64,000 nt of DNA from Oligoflexia bacterium (GCA_024229115.1 JAAEST010000103.1:248001-312000); one strand, 5' to 3'; counted from the first letter of the stretch, positions 1 through 7,935 are shown. The notes: a model not told the origin generated them from the sequence alone. A program made the numbers and translations.

Positions 1-204
1 TTTTGGTCTTCCTAAGTGGCTCATTAAAATAAGTTTTGAAGCACCTTGATCAAGAATGTATTTGATCGTTTCTAAAGCGAGATCAACTCTTGTTGTATCA
101 GTTATTTGAGTTTTGTCTTCTTTTGAAAGAGGCACGTTAAAATCAAAACGTGCGATGACTTTCTTATCTTCAAGTTGCGCTTCATTAATATATTTTAAGG
201 CCAT
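1..204 (-). CDS. pgk: Phosphoglycerate kinase, N-terminal part (runs off left edge)
   Basis: Only the first 68 codons are inside the window; the rest of the roughly 390-residue glycolytic enzyme lies to the left. Phosphoglycerate kinase transfers the acyl phosphate of 1,3-bisphosphoglycerate to ADP in the cytoplasm. The visible N-terminus reads MALKYINEAQ and carries two family hallmarks: RFDFNVP at residues 19-25 and SHLGRPK at 62-68, both part of the 3-phosphoglycerate-binding domain. The ATG lies 9 bases after the gapA stop codon, and its ribosome-binding site (AGGAAA) overlaps that stop, so the two genes are co-transcribed and probably translationally linked. Confidence 0.94.
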   Translation of the reverse strand, partial: MALKYINEAQLEDKKVIARFDFNVPLSKEDKTQITDTTRVDLALETIKYILDQGASKLILMSHLGRPK

Positions 205-213
205 TGAGATTTC

Positions 214-1230
214 CTAGAATTTGCTTCCAATATGTTTTGCTAAATCAATTACTCTGTTTGAGAAACCAGCTTCATTGTCATACCAAGCAACAACTTTAAC
301 CATCCCATCAATAACATTTGTAAGTGCAAGATCAACACAGCTTGATTCTCTCATGCTCATATAATCTTGTGAAACAAGTGGAAGAGATTCTGTTTTTAGT
401 ATTCCTTTTAGGGCCCCATTAGAAGCCTCAATAAGAGCATTATTTACTTCATCAATTGTGGCCTTCGTTTTTAGGTTTACACAAAGATCAACCATCGAAA
501 CGTTTGGAGTTGGAACTCTAATCGCAAAACCATCAAGTTTTCCTTTAAGCTCTGGAATTACTAGACCAACTGCTTTAGCAGCACCAGTTGTTGTAGGAAC
601 CATAGAAAGAGCAGCAGCTCTTGCTCTTCTTAAATCTGAGTGAGAACCATCAAGTAGTTGTTGGTCAGAAGTATAAGCATGAACAGTTGTCATGAAACCA
701 TTCTCAATTCCAAATTTATCATTAAGCGCTTTAGCTACAGGAGCTAAACAGTTCGTTGTACAACTGGCATTCGAAACAACATCGTGGTTCGCGGCATCGT
801 ATTCATTGTGATTAATACCTACAACGAAAGTTCCATCAAGGTCTTTACCTGGAGCACACATGATAACTTTTTTAACAGTTCCTCTTTTGTGTTTTCCTAA
901 ACCTTCCATATCTTTAAATCTACCAGTGGCATCGATAACGATGTCAGCTTGCTGATCACTCCATGGAATTTCTGAAGGATCTTTGATGCTATAGAATTTG
1001 ATTTCTTTGCCATTGATCGTAAAAGTGTCTGATCCAGCTTCATGCTTTACTTCAGCATTAAATTTTCCGTGAACAGAATCATACTTCAGTAGGTGAAGAT
1101 ATGAATCAGGCTTTCCAGGATTGTTAACTGCTACAATTTCGATATCAGATTCATTGCGGTTAACGATCTCTCTGATAACTGTTCTACCGATTCTACCCAT
1201 CCCATTAATGGCCACTTTTAGACTAGACAT
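214..1230 (-). CDS. gapA: Glyceraldehyde-3-phosphate dehydrogenase
   Basis: A 338-residue type I GAPDH of normal length, first gene of a gap-pgk operon. It oxidises glyceraldehyde-3-phosphate to 1,3-bisphosphoglycerate. The Rossmann start is INGMGRIGR (residues 8-16); the catalytic cysteine is C157 in SNASCTTNC; YDNEAGFSNR near the C-terminus closes the active site. An AGGAG ribosome-binding site precedes the ATG. One oddity: at the end of the second beta strand, where NAD-dependent enzymes usually have Asp (AIND), this protein has Asn (VAVNN, N37) followed by PGKPD, which could change the choice between NAD and NADP. Identity is certain; cofactor preference is inference. Confidence 0.97.
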   Translation of the reverse strand: MSSLKVAINGMGRIGRTVIREIVNRNESDIEIVAVNNPGKPDSYLHLLKYDSVHGKFNAEVKHEAGSDTFTINGKEIKFYSIKDPSEIPWSDQQADIVIDATGRFKDMEGLGKHKRGTVKKVIMCAPGKDLDGTFVVGINHNEYDAANHDVVSNASCTTNCLAPVAKALNDKFGIENGFMTTVHAYTSDQQLLDGSHSDLRRARAAALSMVPTTTGAAKAVGLVIPELKGKLDGFAIRVPTPNVSMVDLCVNLKTKATIDEVNNALIEASNGALKGILKTESLPLVSQDYMSMRESSCVDLALTNVIDGMVKVVAWYDNEAGFSNRVIDLAKHIGSKF

Positions 1231-1352
1231 TGAAACTCCTAAGAATTTAGTTAAATAACTGATTTATCGTGCAGTATGTACCATGAATATTAACCTTCTG
1301 GCCATATTTGCCTTGGGAAGACCCTTATGTCACATCTTGTTAAAATATTCCT

Positions 1353-2393
1353 ATGAAATTGGACAATGGCGTAATACGTTATAAAAACCGTCAAGATTAC
1401 ATAAATTCAAAATCATTGGGAAAAGAGGCCACGAAAGTACTCCAAAAGGATGCTTTAGACTCAGCCGTCCACGACTCAGCCGTCCACGACTCTGCGGCTA
1501 ATGCTGAAATTAGTGATGCTGCGAAACAGACAGCTGCTGGAGAGTCCGTATCTCCAGAGAAGGCTGATCTAAAAACTGAGGCCAAGGACAAAATTAAGAA
1601 ACCAATCGAAGATGTTAAAGATAAGGTGAAGGATAAGGCAAAAGAATCGAAGAGCTTAGGAAAGAAGCTACTTGGTGAAGCCGCATCTACTTTGACGAGA
1701 GCTTTTAAAACACCGGGAGTTACTAATATTGGTCTTCCAAACTTTTCAGGTGGAAGTAGTGAAGTTGGTGAAATTGAAGCTGTAAAACAGATAGAAGCTA
1801 AAACTAAAACAATTCATCGTCCTGCTATTATGTTTGTTGGTGGTTTTTCAATCAATCCTTTTAGTGATGGAATGGATGGACTAAAGGGGATGAGTGCTCA
1901 TCTTCCGTCTTCAGAATTTTTCAATTGGGATGATGAAGATAAAATTGTTGATGAAATTTTAAAAAGAGATATGTCTCAACCAGTGATTCTTGTTGGTCAT
2001 GGAATGGGTGGGGATACCGCTGTTTCAGTTGCTGAGAAACTGAATGTTCTTGAAAATGGTTTTAGAAGAGTTGATCTCCTGATGACTTTAGACTCTGTAG
2101 GTTTTGACAATGATATCATTCCTCAAAATGTGAGGAAGAATGTTAATCTCATTAGTGACGCCGACTATTTTTTCAATGATGGACCTAATGTTGCTCGTAA
2201 TAAAGAAATAACAGAAGTAATAAATGAACTTCGCCCTGAGGCACACGCTGATTTAGAAACGTCATCGGATGTTCAGTTTAAAGTTTTTGAAGAAGTTCAG
2301 GATGTTTTAGGTTTAGATACTGTTGACAAGATTCTCGAGTTTAACAGAATTAAAGGCAACCTTCATAACCTTTCCAATAACCCCACTCCTTAG
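1353..2393 (+). CDS. Alpha/beta-hydrolase-like protein with Gly in place of the nucleophile Ser
   Basis: A 346-residue protein without a signal peptide. Residues 1-125 are charged, low-complexity sequence rich in Ala, Lys, Asp and Glu, including an in-frame DSAVH pentapeptide repeat (36-45) encoded by a 15-base tandem repeat. From about 155 on it resembles an alpha/beta hydrolase: strand HRPAIMFVGGF, then VILVGHGMGG (211-220), LMTLDSVG (243-250) and a possible catalytic His at 298. The usual nucleophile motif would be GHSMGG, but residue 217 is Gly, so ordinary Ser hydrolase chemistry seems impossible. It may bind a ligand or partner. No ribosome-binding site is obvious. The 3' end overlaps the convergent neighbour by 44 bases. 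Confidence 0.75.
   Translation: MKLDNGVIRYKNRQDYINSKSLGKEATKVLQKDALDSAVHDSAVHDSAANAEISDAAKQTAAGESVSPEKADLKTEAKDKIKKPIEDVKDKVKDKAKESKSLGKKLLGEAASTLTRAFKTPGVTNIGLPNFSGGSSEVGEIEAVKQIEAKTKTIHRPAIMFVGGFSINPFSDGMDGLKGMSAHLPSSEFFNWDDEDKIVDEILKRDMSQPVILVGHGMGGDTAVSVAEKLNVLENGFRRVDLLMTLDSVGFDNDIIPQNVRKNVNLISDADYFFNDGPNVARNKEITEVINELRPEAHADLETSSDVQFKVFEEVQDVLGLDTVDKILEFNRIKGNLHNLSNNPTP
1458..1490 (+). repeat. 15-base in-frame tandem repeat
   Basis: Two exact copies of GACTCAGCCGTCCAC (1458-1472 and 1473-1487) followed by the start of a diverged third copy. The repeat encodes DSAVH in the low-complexity N-terminus of the hydrolase-like gene. The unit is more GC-rich than its surroundings. A 16-base stretch covering the first copy plus the preceding A recurs in inverse orientation at 11318-11333. 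Confidence 0.85.
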
Positions 2394-2685
2394 TATCAAA
2401 ATCCATTGATAAGCAAAGTGTCTCATTAGAATTGAGGTATGTTTTTAATGTTTGGAATAGGTCCACACATTCAGCTTCAGAAAGATAAAAGAATTGATTT
2501 GTCCCATCTACAGTAACGCCATTGAGAAAGCTCTCGCAATCAAGAGTAAGGCTTCCAGGATTAGCGACCATTGTAAATGTAGCATAACGATTATTAACTG
2601 CATCTAGGTCATAAACCTCGAATTGCTCTGCTTGTGTATGAGAGGTTGTTAATAAAAATAATATTGCTACTAATCTTTTGAACAT
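2350..2685 (-). CDS. Small secreted protein of unknown function
   Basis: A 111-residue protein with a clear signal peptide (basic MFKR, hydrophobic core to about residue 15, likely cleavage after TQA at 17-19). The mature part is about 90 residues with four Cys that could form two disulfides. No domain was recognised. It is the last gene before the convergent hydrolase-like gene, whose end it overlaps by 44 bases. Upstream DNA carries a GAAGGC ribosome-binding site directly before the ATG and, overlapping it, a GCCGATAA word like a sigma-28 -10 box, but without a matching -35 box. It may be the tail of the large minus-strand operon. Confidence 0.7.
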   Translation of the reverse strand: MFKRLVAILFLLTTSHTQAEQFEVYDLDAVNNRYATFTMVANPGSLTLDCESFLNGVTVDGTNQFFYLSEAECVDLFQTLKTYLNSNETLCLSMDFDTKEWGYWKGYEGCL

Positions 2686-2721
2686 GCCTTCTTATCGGCA
2701 TTTCGGTCATTTTAAAAGAGC

Positions 2722-3537
2722 TTAATTGTGCAAACGATAGAATAGATCGAAAGCATTTTGGTAGGATGTCTTCAACACCTCATCAACACTGAGGTTTTTA
2801 ACCTCGGCAATTTTTTCCACAACAAAGGGGAGATACTTGGGAGCATTCTCACGTCCTCTATAAGGTGTTGGAGTTAGGTAAGGAGCATCTGTTTCAGTGA
2901 GAACTCTATTTATTGGAGTTATGGCCAAGGCATCTCTTACATTTTGAGCATTCTTAAAAGTAATAATTCCATTAAACCCTAAGTAGAAGTCATGCTTTAT
3001 GGCACATTCTGCAAGAGTAATATCTGAGGTGAAGCTGTGAATAACACCTTTACGCTTCATCTTCGGTGCGTACTCATTAAGAATTTCAATAGTATCTTCT
3101 TCAGCATCACGGCTGTGGATAACAACAGGAAGGTCGTGCTTAATCGCAAGTTCTAAATGTTCTTTAAAAACATCGATTTGAGTTTCTCGAGGAGTAAAGT
3201 CGTAGTAATAGTCGAGACCAATTTCTCCAACGGCAACAACTTTCTCATTGCTTAAACCTTCTTCGATTTTTTTCATGGCTTCATTAGTTCTAAGTTTGGC
3301 CTGATGAGGATGAATTCCTTGGGTGCAGTATATTTCTGAATGCTGTGAAGATATGTCTAGCACGGTTTGAAGGTTTTTAGGCTCAACGGAAATCGTGATG
3401 ACCTTCTCAATACCAAACGCTTTGGCTTCATTGAGAGTTGTACTGGGATCATTTTCTTTTAAGTGATCAAGATGACAGTGAGTTTCAATAATGGGAGATC
3501 CAAGAACTGGAATCTCCCTTTTTTTAGATTTACCCAT
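2722..3537 (-). CDS. tatD: TatD-family metal-dependent DNase
   Basis: A 271-residue TIM-barrel hydrolase of normal TatD length. TatD proteins are cytoplasmic metal-dependent 3'-5' exonucleases linked to DNA repair. All metal ligands are visible: H20 and H22 in ETHCHLDH, E105 in GEIGLDYYYD, H141 in VIHSRDA, H167 in VIHSFTS and D217 in TETDAPYLTP. It starts 2 bases after the stop of the VKOR-DsbA gene, so it belongs to the same minus-strand operon. In many genomes the gene sits beside metG, which is not seen here. Family assignment is firm; the exact substrate is not shown by sequence. Confidence 0.93.
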   Translation of the reverse strand: MGKSKKREIPVLGSPIIETHCHLDHLKENDPSTTLNEAKAFGIEKVITISVEPKNLQTVLDISSQHSEIYCTQGIHPHQAKLRTNEAMKKIEEGLSNEKVVAVGEIGLDYYYDFTPRETQIDVFKEHLELAIKHDLPVVIHSRDAEEDTIEILNEYAPKMKRKGVIHSFTSDITLAECAIKHDFYLGFNGIITFKNAQNVRDALAITPINRVLTETDAPYLTPTPYRGRENAPKYLPFVVEKIAEVKNLSVDEVLKTSYQNAFDLFYRLHN

Positions 3538-3539
3538 GA

Positions 3540-4682
3540 TTACTTACTTTGGCGAAGAACCTCATCCAGTAAGATCTTAAGTTGGTTTACTGGAAGAACA
3601 CCTTCAATCTTTTTTCCATTAAGAATAAAAGTTGGCGTACTCTTTACGTTAAATGGTTTAGCCTCGTTAATATATTTAGCAACTTTATCTTTAGTTGCTT
3701 GGCTTTCGAAACATTCTGAAACACCTTCACGCTTAGCAATGTTTGAAAGGAAGTCTTTAGAAAGATTGGCCTGGTTATCAAAAATTTCTTTTTCAATAGC
3801 TGGGAATTTCTTAGGAAGACAAACTGATAAGTAAGTTGCCTGACAAGCGTTTACGTGCAGAGGACGATTGATCGCAGGGTTACAATTATGGTCAAGAGGA
3901 TAGAAGAAATACTGAATATTCATTTTACCTTTGTATTGCTTTTCAATGGCATGAAGTTGTTCTGATAGGGCCTTACAAGCAGGACACTCGAAGTCACTAA
4001 ATTTTGTAATTTGGATTGGAGCATCAGTAAACTTTTCTGAAGAGCTCACTAAACGATACTCACTTTCAAATGATGTTGTTCCTAGGTCTCTTAATCCATT
4101 AAATTGCTTAATTAGACTAGGAGCAATTTTTTTAATTTTCTCTTCTTTGCTATTTGTTACTGAAAAAGCAATAGCAGCCGCAATTAAAATACCGGCACCA
4201 AAAGAAAAGAAGTAAGCAGCATCAAATCCACCAAAGCGACATGTTCTAAAAAAGAGAAAGAACATACCAGCTGAGAAAACATAGTAGAGGAAACAGAAAG
4301 GACAGATTCCACCAAGTGCTATGAGGCTATAAAGGAAAAGTGAGATACATCCTAAAAAGTTCATTGATAGGAAAAGAGTTAATGTCTTTTCAAAACGAGA
4401 AGATTGAAACATGTATCCGAAAAGAGCAATAATCCCAATCATCATTCCAAATACTGAAATTGGAACACCCGCTATATTACTTAACTGACTATGTGTTGCG
4501 ATATCACAATTGAAGAAACTATTAATGTCACAAAGTGATTGGTTCGCTAGACCTGTAGGGTACTTAACTGCATAGTAATGATTCGTTAGATAAATACCTA
4601 GCCCAATCATTGCAATTGCGCAGAGAATATAGATCGCATGCTGAGTGGTATTTGCTTTCTTAAAAAACTTCGTTTCTTCCAT
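3540..4682 (-). CDS. VKOR-DsbA fusion, membrane disulfide-forming protein
   Basis: A 380-residue fusion of a vitamin K epoxide reductase-type membrane domain and a periplasmic thioredoxin-fold domain. VKOR homologues reoxidise DsbA-like proteins with quinone in place of DsbB. The membrane half (about residues 15-175, five hydrophobic helices) has the loop cysteines C51 and C59 and the CPFC centre (C127, C130). The second half (about 185-380) has the CPAC redox site (C233, C236) and the cis-proline loop STPTF (P350). Two further Cys pairs occur in the helical insert. The fusion could therefore oxidise exported proteins by itself. It lies in the minus operon between pgeF and tatD. Confidence 0.92.
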   Translation of the reverse strand: MEETKFFKKANTTQHAIYILCAIAMIGLGIYLTNHYYAVKYPTGLANQSLCDINSFFNCDIATHSQLSNIAGVPISVFGMMIGIIALFGYMFQSSRFEKTLTLFLSMNFLGCISLFLYSLIALGGICPFCFLYYVFSAGMFFLFFRTCRFGGFDAAYFFSFGAGILIAAAIAFSVTNSKEEKIKKIAPSLIKQFNGLRDLGTTSFESEYRLVSSSEKFTDAPIQITKFSDFECPACKALSEQLHAIEKQYKGKMNIQYFFYPLDHNCNPAINRPLHVNACQATYLSVCLPKKFPAIEKEIFDNQANLSKDFLSNIAKREGVSECFESQATKDKVAKYINEAKPFNVKSTPTFILNGKKIEGVLPVNQLKILLDEVLRQSK

Positions 4683-4715
4683 AATTCATTCCTTCAATTA
4701 TTTATATAAATACTC

Positions 4716-5312
4716 TTAAAGATTACTCGTATAATGGTATAAATTCCAGTTTCGCTTAGCAGTTGCGTCGCGTCTATAGCTAAAAAATTGTAAGTCACAA
4801 CAAGTACATTCATTTGCAACCTGTGATTTTATTCCTGGATAGTTTGATTCTAGGTCATCTATAACTTTTTGTGTCAGGGAAAAGTAAATTTTTTGGTCTT
4901 TTGAAGAAAAATACTGAGAAGAATTAGGAAAGTTTTGCTTAAAGTCTTCCTGAACTTCAAAACAGCATTGTCTGATATGAGGACCAATATAATAGTGAGT
5001 AGGATTAAGTTTTTTTACTTGTGGATTTAAATATATCTGTTGATGAACACCTCTCCAACCTGCATGAAGGTGAGCAACACCTTTTTCTCCCATAATCGTA
5101 ATAGGTAAACAATCAGCAGTTTTAATGGCGAGAGTAAATGGTCCTTGATTCCAGAGAGCGATAATTCCATCAGCTTCAATTTCGTTGATTGATGTATTTT
5201 CAGAAATAGAGACGACATGGTCTCCATGAACTTGTTTTACTTGATAAAAACTAAGTTGTGGTTCTTGGAAATGAATTTCAAACATACCTTTAGAGAGTTT
5301 TGTTGAGTACAT
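4716..5312 (-). CDS. pgeF: PgeF/YfiH-type laccase-domain protein with short N-terminus
   Basis: This is the polyphenol oxidase/laccase-domain family (YfiH, YlmD, PgeF). The E. coli member removes misincorporated L-Ser from peptidoglycan precursors; other members act on purine nucleosides. The metal and active-site motifs are present: KQVHGDHV, IKTADCLP, HLHAGWRG, then IGPHIRQCCFEV. The chosen ATG gives 198 residues and has GAGAGG six bases upstream; it overlaps rluD by 23 bases. The open frame continues further upstream, but that would overlap rluD by 152 bases. A later ATG at 5285 is also possible. Most relatives are 230-260 residues, so the N-terminal subdomain is shortened here. Confidence 0.85.
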   Translation of the reverse strand: MYSTKLSKGMFEIHFQEPQLSFYQVKQVHGDHVVSISENTSINEIEADGIIALWNQGPFTLAIKTADCLPITIMGEKGVAHLHAGWRGVHQQIYLNPQVKKLNPTHYYIGPHIRQCCFEVQEDFKQNFPNSSQYFSSKDQKIYFSLTQKVIDDLESNYPGIKSQVANECTCCDLQFFSYRRDATAKRNWNLYHYTSNL

Positions 5313-6258
5313 CGAGGGCCTCTCTAAAAATTTGGGGTGGTTCTTTTTCAAAGATGAGTTCTTCTTTGGTGATCGGATGGATGAAACCAAGTTTTCTAGC
5401 ATGGAGAAGTGGGTAAGGATAATCCTTAAGAACTTTCGCAAGCTCCGCTGGTATTCTTTTCATCTGTTGTTTTGGGTTTCCGTATGTTTCATCACAAAGA
5501 ATAGGTGATTTTAATAAACCTGATAGATGGACACGAATTTGATGAGTGCGCCCAGTTTCTAAAGTCATTATGGCATGGGCCACATTTTCGTAAAATTTTT
5601 GAACTTTATAGTGAGTAATGGCGTGTTTCGCATTTCTTACGTTGTTGGCCATCTTTAAACGATTATTGGGATCTCTCCCAATATGACTTTTGAGAGTTCC
5701 ATTAGGGAGATATTTAATTCCCATAATAAGGCATTCATATTCTCTAACAATATCATGAGTGGAAAATAGGTTTACAAGACCCTCATGACATTTTGGAGTT
5801 TTGGCAATTACCATAACTCCACTTGTTCCTTTATCGAGACGATGAACAATACCAGGTCTTTTGATATCGCCTACACCTTTTAAGTCAGGGCAGTGATAGA
5901 GAATAGCATTAACAAGAGTTCCGGTGTAATTTCCTGGAGCAGGGTGAGTCACCATACCAGCTGGCTTATTGACAATAACAAGATGCTCATCTTGATACAT
6001 AATCTCCAAAGGAATATTTTCTGGTTGGGCATCCGATGGTTCTGGTTCTGGAATATCAACTGTAATGACTGTTCCTACTGGAGGTATTTTTTTTAATTCG
6101 AGCTTAGCCGTATCGCAGTTTATATGACCATTTTCAAAAAGATTTTTTATAACATTTCGACTAAGACTTGGAACTTTTTCAACGAGGACTTTATCAAGCC
6201 TTTTTAGTTTTAATAGTTCTTCTGTAATTTCAACTTGAATTGTTTCTTGGATATCCAT
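5290..6258 (-). CDS. rluD: RluD-type 23S rRNA pseudouridine synthase
   Basis: A 322-residue RluA-family pseudouridine synthase. RluD makes pseudouridines in helix 69 of 23S rRNA. An S4 RNA-binding domain spans about residues 18-75 (LKRLDKVLVEKVPSLSRN). The catalytic domain follows, with VNKPAGMVTHP (97-106), the catalytic Asp D142 in HRLDKGTSG and GRTHQIRVHL. Length and domain order match RluD/RluC-type enzymes, and RluD is favoured because pgeF follows directly, the arrangement found next to rluD in E. coli. Its start is one base after the stop of the J-like/HTH gene, so the two are tightly coupled. Confidence 0.93.
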   Translation of the reverse strand: MDIQETIQVEITEELLKLKRLDKVLVEKVPSLSRNVIKNLFENGHINCDTAKLELKKIPPVGTVITVDIPEPEPSDAQPENIPLEIMYQDEHLVIVNKPAGMVTHPAPGNYTGTLVNAILYHCPDLKGVGDIKRPGIVHRLDKGTSGVMVIAKTPKCHEGLVNLFSTHDIVREYECLIMGIKYLPNGTLKSHIGRDPNNRLKMANNVRNAKHAITHYKVQKFYENVAHAIMTLETGRTHQIRVHLSGLLKSPILCDETYGNPKQQMKRIPAELAKVLKDYPYPLLHARKLGFIHPITKEELIFEKEPPQIFREALDVLNKTL

Positions 6259-6259
6259 A

Positions 6260-6937
6260 CTAAGGATTATTCTCGCTTCTCCATGTTTTCAAGCGATATA
6301 AAAATGAGTTGGCGACAAGTTCAGGATTTAGTTTTAAACATTTCGCAATCTGATAAACGAAACCTCTAACATAAACCGTTGCAGGGAGTTTGTTAAAATC
6401 CTCTTCTTCTATATTGATAATGTAAGTCTTACTTACTTTCGTCATGTCGGCCATTCTATTGATGTCGACGTTCTTATAAGTACGAACCTTTTTTAAAAAA
6501 TCGCCAGTGAAGTCAACTGTTTGCTCAATCTCTTTTTCAAAGCTGGCATCAACTGTATATTCGAGAGTAAATCTTTGCTTGGCCACAATTTTAGACATCG
6601 AGTTTTGAGTTGTTGGGCTACTTTGATTTAATTGATGGTCAGTATTATTTTCAAAGTTAGACTGAATATCCACAGAGGTAATATTGTTGAGATTGTGATT
6701 CTTGATACCTCTTGCTTCATCATACTGACGACGCTTTCCAGGCTCAGAAAGAATTGTATAAGCTTCTTCAATAAGATTGAGAACCTCATCACATTCTTCT
6801 TTTGTCATGAGAGAGTAGAGGGCCAGACTATCTTGAGAGTATGCATTCTTGGCACGAGTATATCCTTTATGGATATCTTCTTGAGAAGCATCTGTTGGAA
6901 CTTCTAAAATATCGTAATAGTTTTTTGCTCCTGACAT
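6260..6937 (-). CDS. J-like domain plus RodZ-type HTH protein
   Basis: A 225-residue cytoplasmic protein. Residues 5-75 look like a DnaJ J domain (NYYDILEVP, then AYTILSEPGKRRQYDEARG), but the HPD tripeptide that stimulates Hsp70 is absent; the loop reads YSQDS. The middle is polar and Asn-rich. Residues about 148-220 form an HTH_25/RodZ-type helix-turn-helix (FLKKVRTYKNVDINRMADMTKVS, then the YVRGFVYQIAKCL helix), but no transmembrane segment or periplasmic tail follows as in real RodZ. It starts 7 bases after the stop of the FlhG-like ATPase. It is probably a regulatory or scaffold protein working with that ATPase; this is inference. Confidence 0.82.
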   Translation of the reverse strand: MSGAKNYYDILEVPTDASQEDIHKGYTRAKNAYSQDSLALYSLMTKEECDEVLNLIEEAYTILSEPGKRRQYDEARGIKNHNLNNITSVDIQSNFENNTDHQLNQSSPTTQNSMSKIVAKQRFTLEYTVDASFEKEIEQTVDFTGDFLKKVRTYKNVDINRMADMTKVSKTYIINIEEEDFNKLPATVYVRGFVYQIAKCLKLNPELVANSFLYRLKTWRSENNP

Positions 6938-6944
6938 GAACCCT

Positions 6945-7886
6945 CTATATTTTTAGGAGTCGATGAACAATTCTGTCAAAATTAGAAACAAGTGCTGAAT
7001 TAGGGAACTCCATAAGTAGAGGTCTTCTCTTTTTTACACTTTGCCAAACAGTTGCATCGTACTCAAGGTAACCAATGTAATCTAAATTAATTCCAAAATA
7101 TTTTTTACAAATTATTTTCATACTAAAACCAATATCAATATCAGCTTGAGTTCTTACTTGGTTAATAACAAGTTTAGGAACGAAACTTTGAATTTCTGCT
7201 TGAAGCTTTCTTCCCATTTGTGGATTGATTTCAATTACCTTATCAATTAGTTCATTAGGAGTGGCATTGTTATTAATTCTAGCGTTCATTGCTTGATCAA
7301 TAAGAGGCCCAATTTCTAATAGGTCCTCTGCCATCTTTAACTTTCTATGATAAACAGACTTAATAAAACGATAAGTATTTTCAATTGATGTCGGCTCAGG
7401 AAGAGCCGTTAAGATTCCTTGATCAGCAGAGATAAAGAAGTCGAGTGTATTAAAAGTAGTCCCAGCTCCGAGATCCATAAGTACAAAGTCAGCATCAAGA
7501 CCTCTAATTTTTGATAAAATCTTGGCCTTTTGCATATGCTTCAAGTTAGCAATTCCTACATCATCTTGAGCACCACTAATAATACTTAGGTTTTGAATTG
7601 GAGTTGGTGTGAGTAATTCCTCTAGCGTTCTTACTTTCTTAGTTAGATAGTCACTGAGAGTTTTTTCAGGAATAGGAACACCTAAACATGTATGGAGATT
7701 TGCTCCACCAAGATCTAGGTCAATGGCCACTACTTTGTAGCCCATAAGAGACAAGCAGATAGAGAGATTAGCCGTTACTAAGCTCTTTCCAACTCCGCCT
7801 TTACCACCTCCAATGGCCCAAATCTTTTGGTTACCATTGAAATTGAGCTGCTCTTTTAAATTTGTATCACTATTCCAATCAGTCAT
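6945..7886 (-). CDS. MinD/FlhG/ParA-family ATPase
   Basis: A 313-residue deviant Walker-A ATPase. The motif GGGKGGVGKS (residues 26-35) has the signature lysine K29 and the P-loop lysine K34; AIDLDLGGANLH and FVLMDLGAGT supply switch I and Walker B. The family places flagella, chemoreceptors or division sites in the cell. The sequence resembles FlhG/YlxH more than MinD, but the N-terminal glutamine-rich activation motif of FlhG is not evident and no flhF lies nearby. No Shine-Dalgarno sequence is clear. It is the first gene of the long minus-strand operon and is divergent from the polyprenol kinase-like gene. Confidence 0.88.
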   Translation of the reverse strand: MTDWNSDTNLKEQLNFNGNQKIWAIGGGKGGVGKSLVTANLSICLSLMGYKVVAIDLDLGGANLHTCLGVPIPEKTLSDYLTKKVRTLEELLTPTPIQNLSIISGAQDDVGIANLKHMQKAKILSKIRGLDADFVLMDLGAGTTFNTLDFFISADQGILTALPEPTSIENTYRFIKSVYHRKLKMAEDLLEIGPLIDQAMNARINNNATPNELIDKVIEINPQMGRKLQAEIQSFVPKLVINQVRTQADIDIGFSMKIICKKYFGINLDYIGYLEYDATVWQSVKKRRPLLMEFPNSALVSNFDRIVHRLLKI

Positions 7887-7935
7887 ATATGTAATTTTAG
7901 CTACTTATGTAGTTTAAGTCTATTTTCCTACCTCT

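Noticed and set aside
2686-2700. GCCGATAA (minus strand) directly before the small secreted gene at 2685, a perfect sigma-28 -10 word
   Set aside because: No TAAAG-type -35 box lies 11 bases upstream, and the word is only eight bases long; it could arise by chance. The gene may simply be read from the operon.
5313-5441. Upstream extension of the PgeF-like reading frame
   Set aside because: It would lie inside the rluD coding sequence for 152 bases and the added residues do not resemble the family N-terminus; the GAGAGG-supported ATG at 5312 is better.
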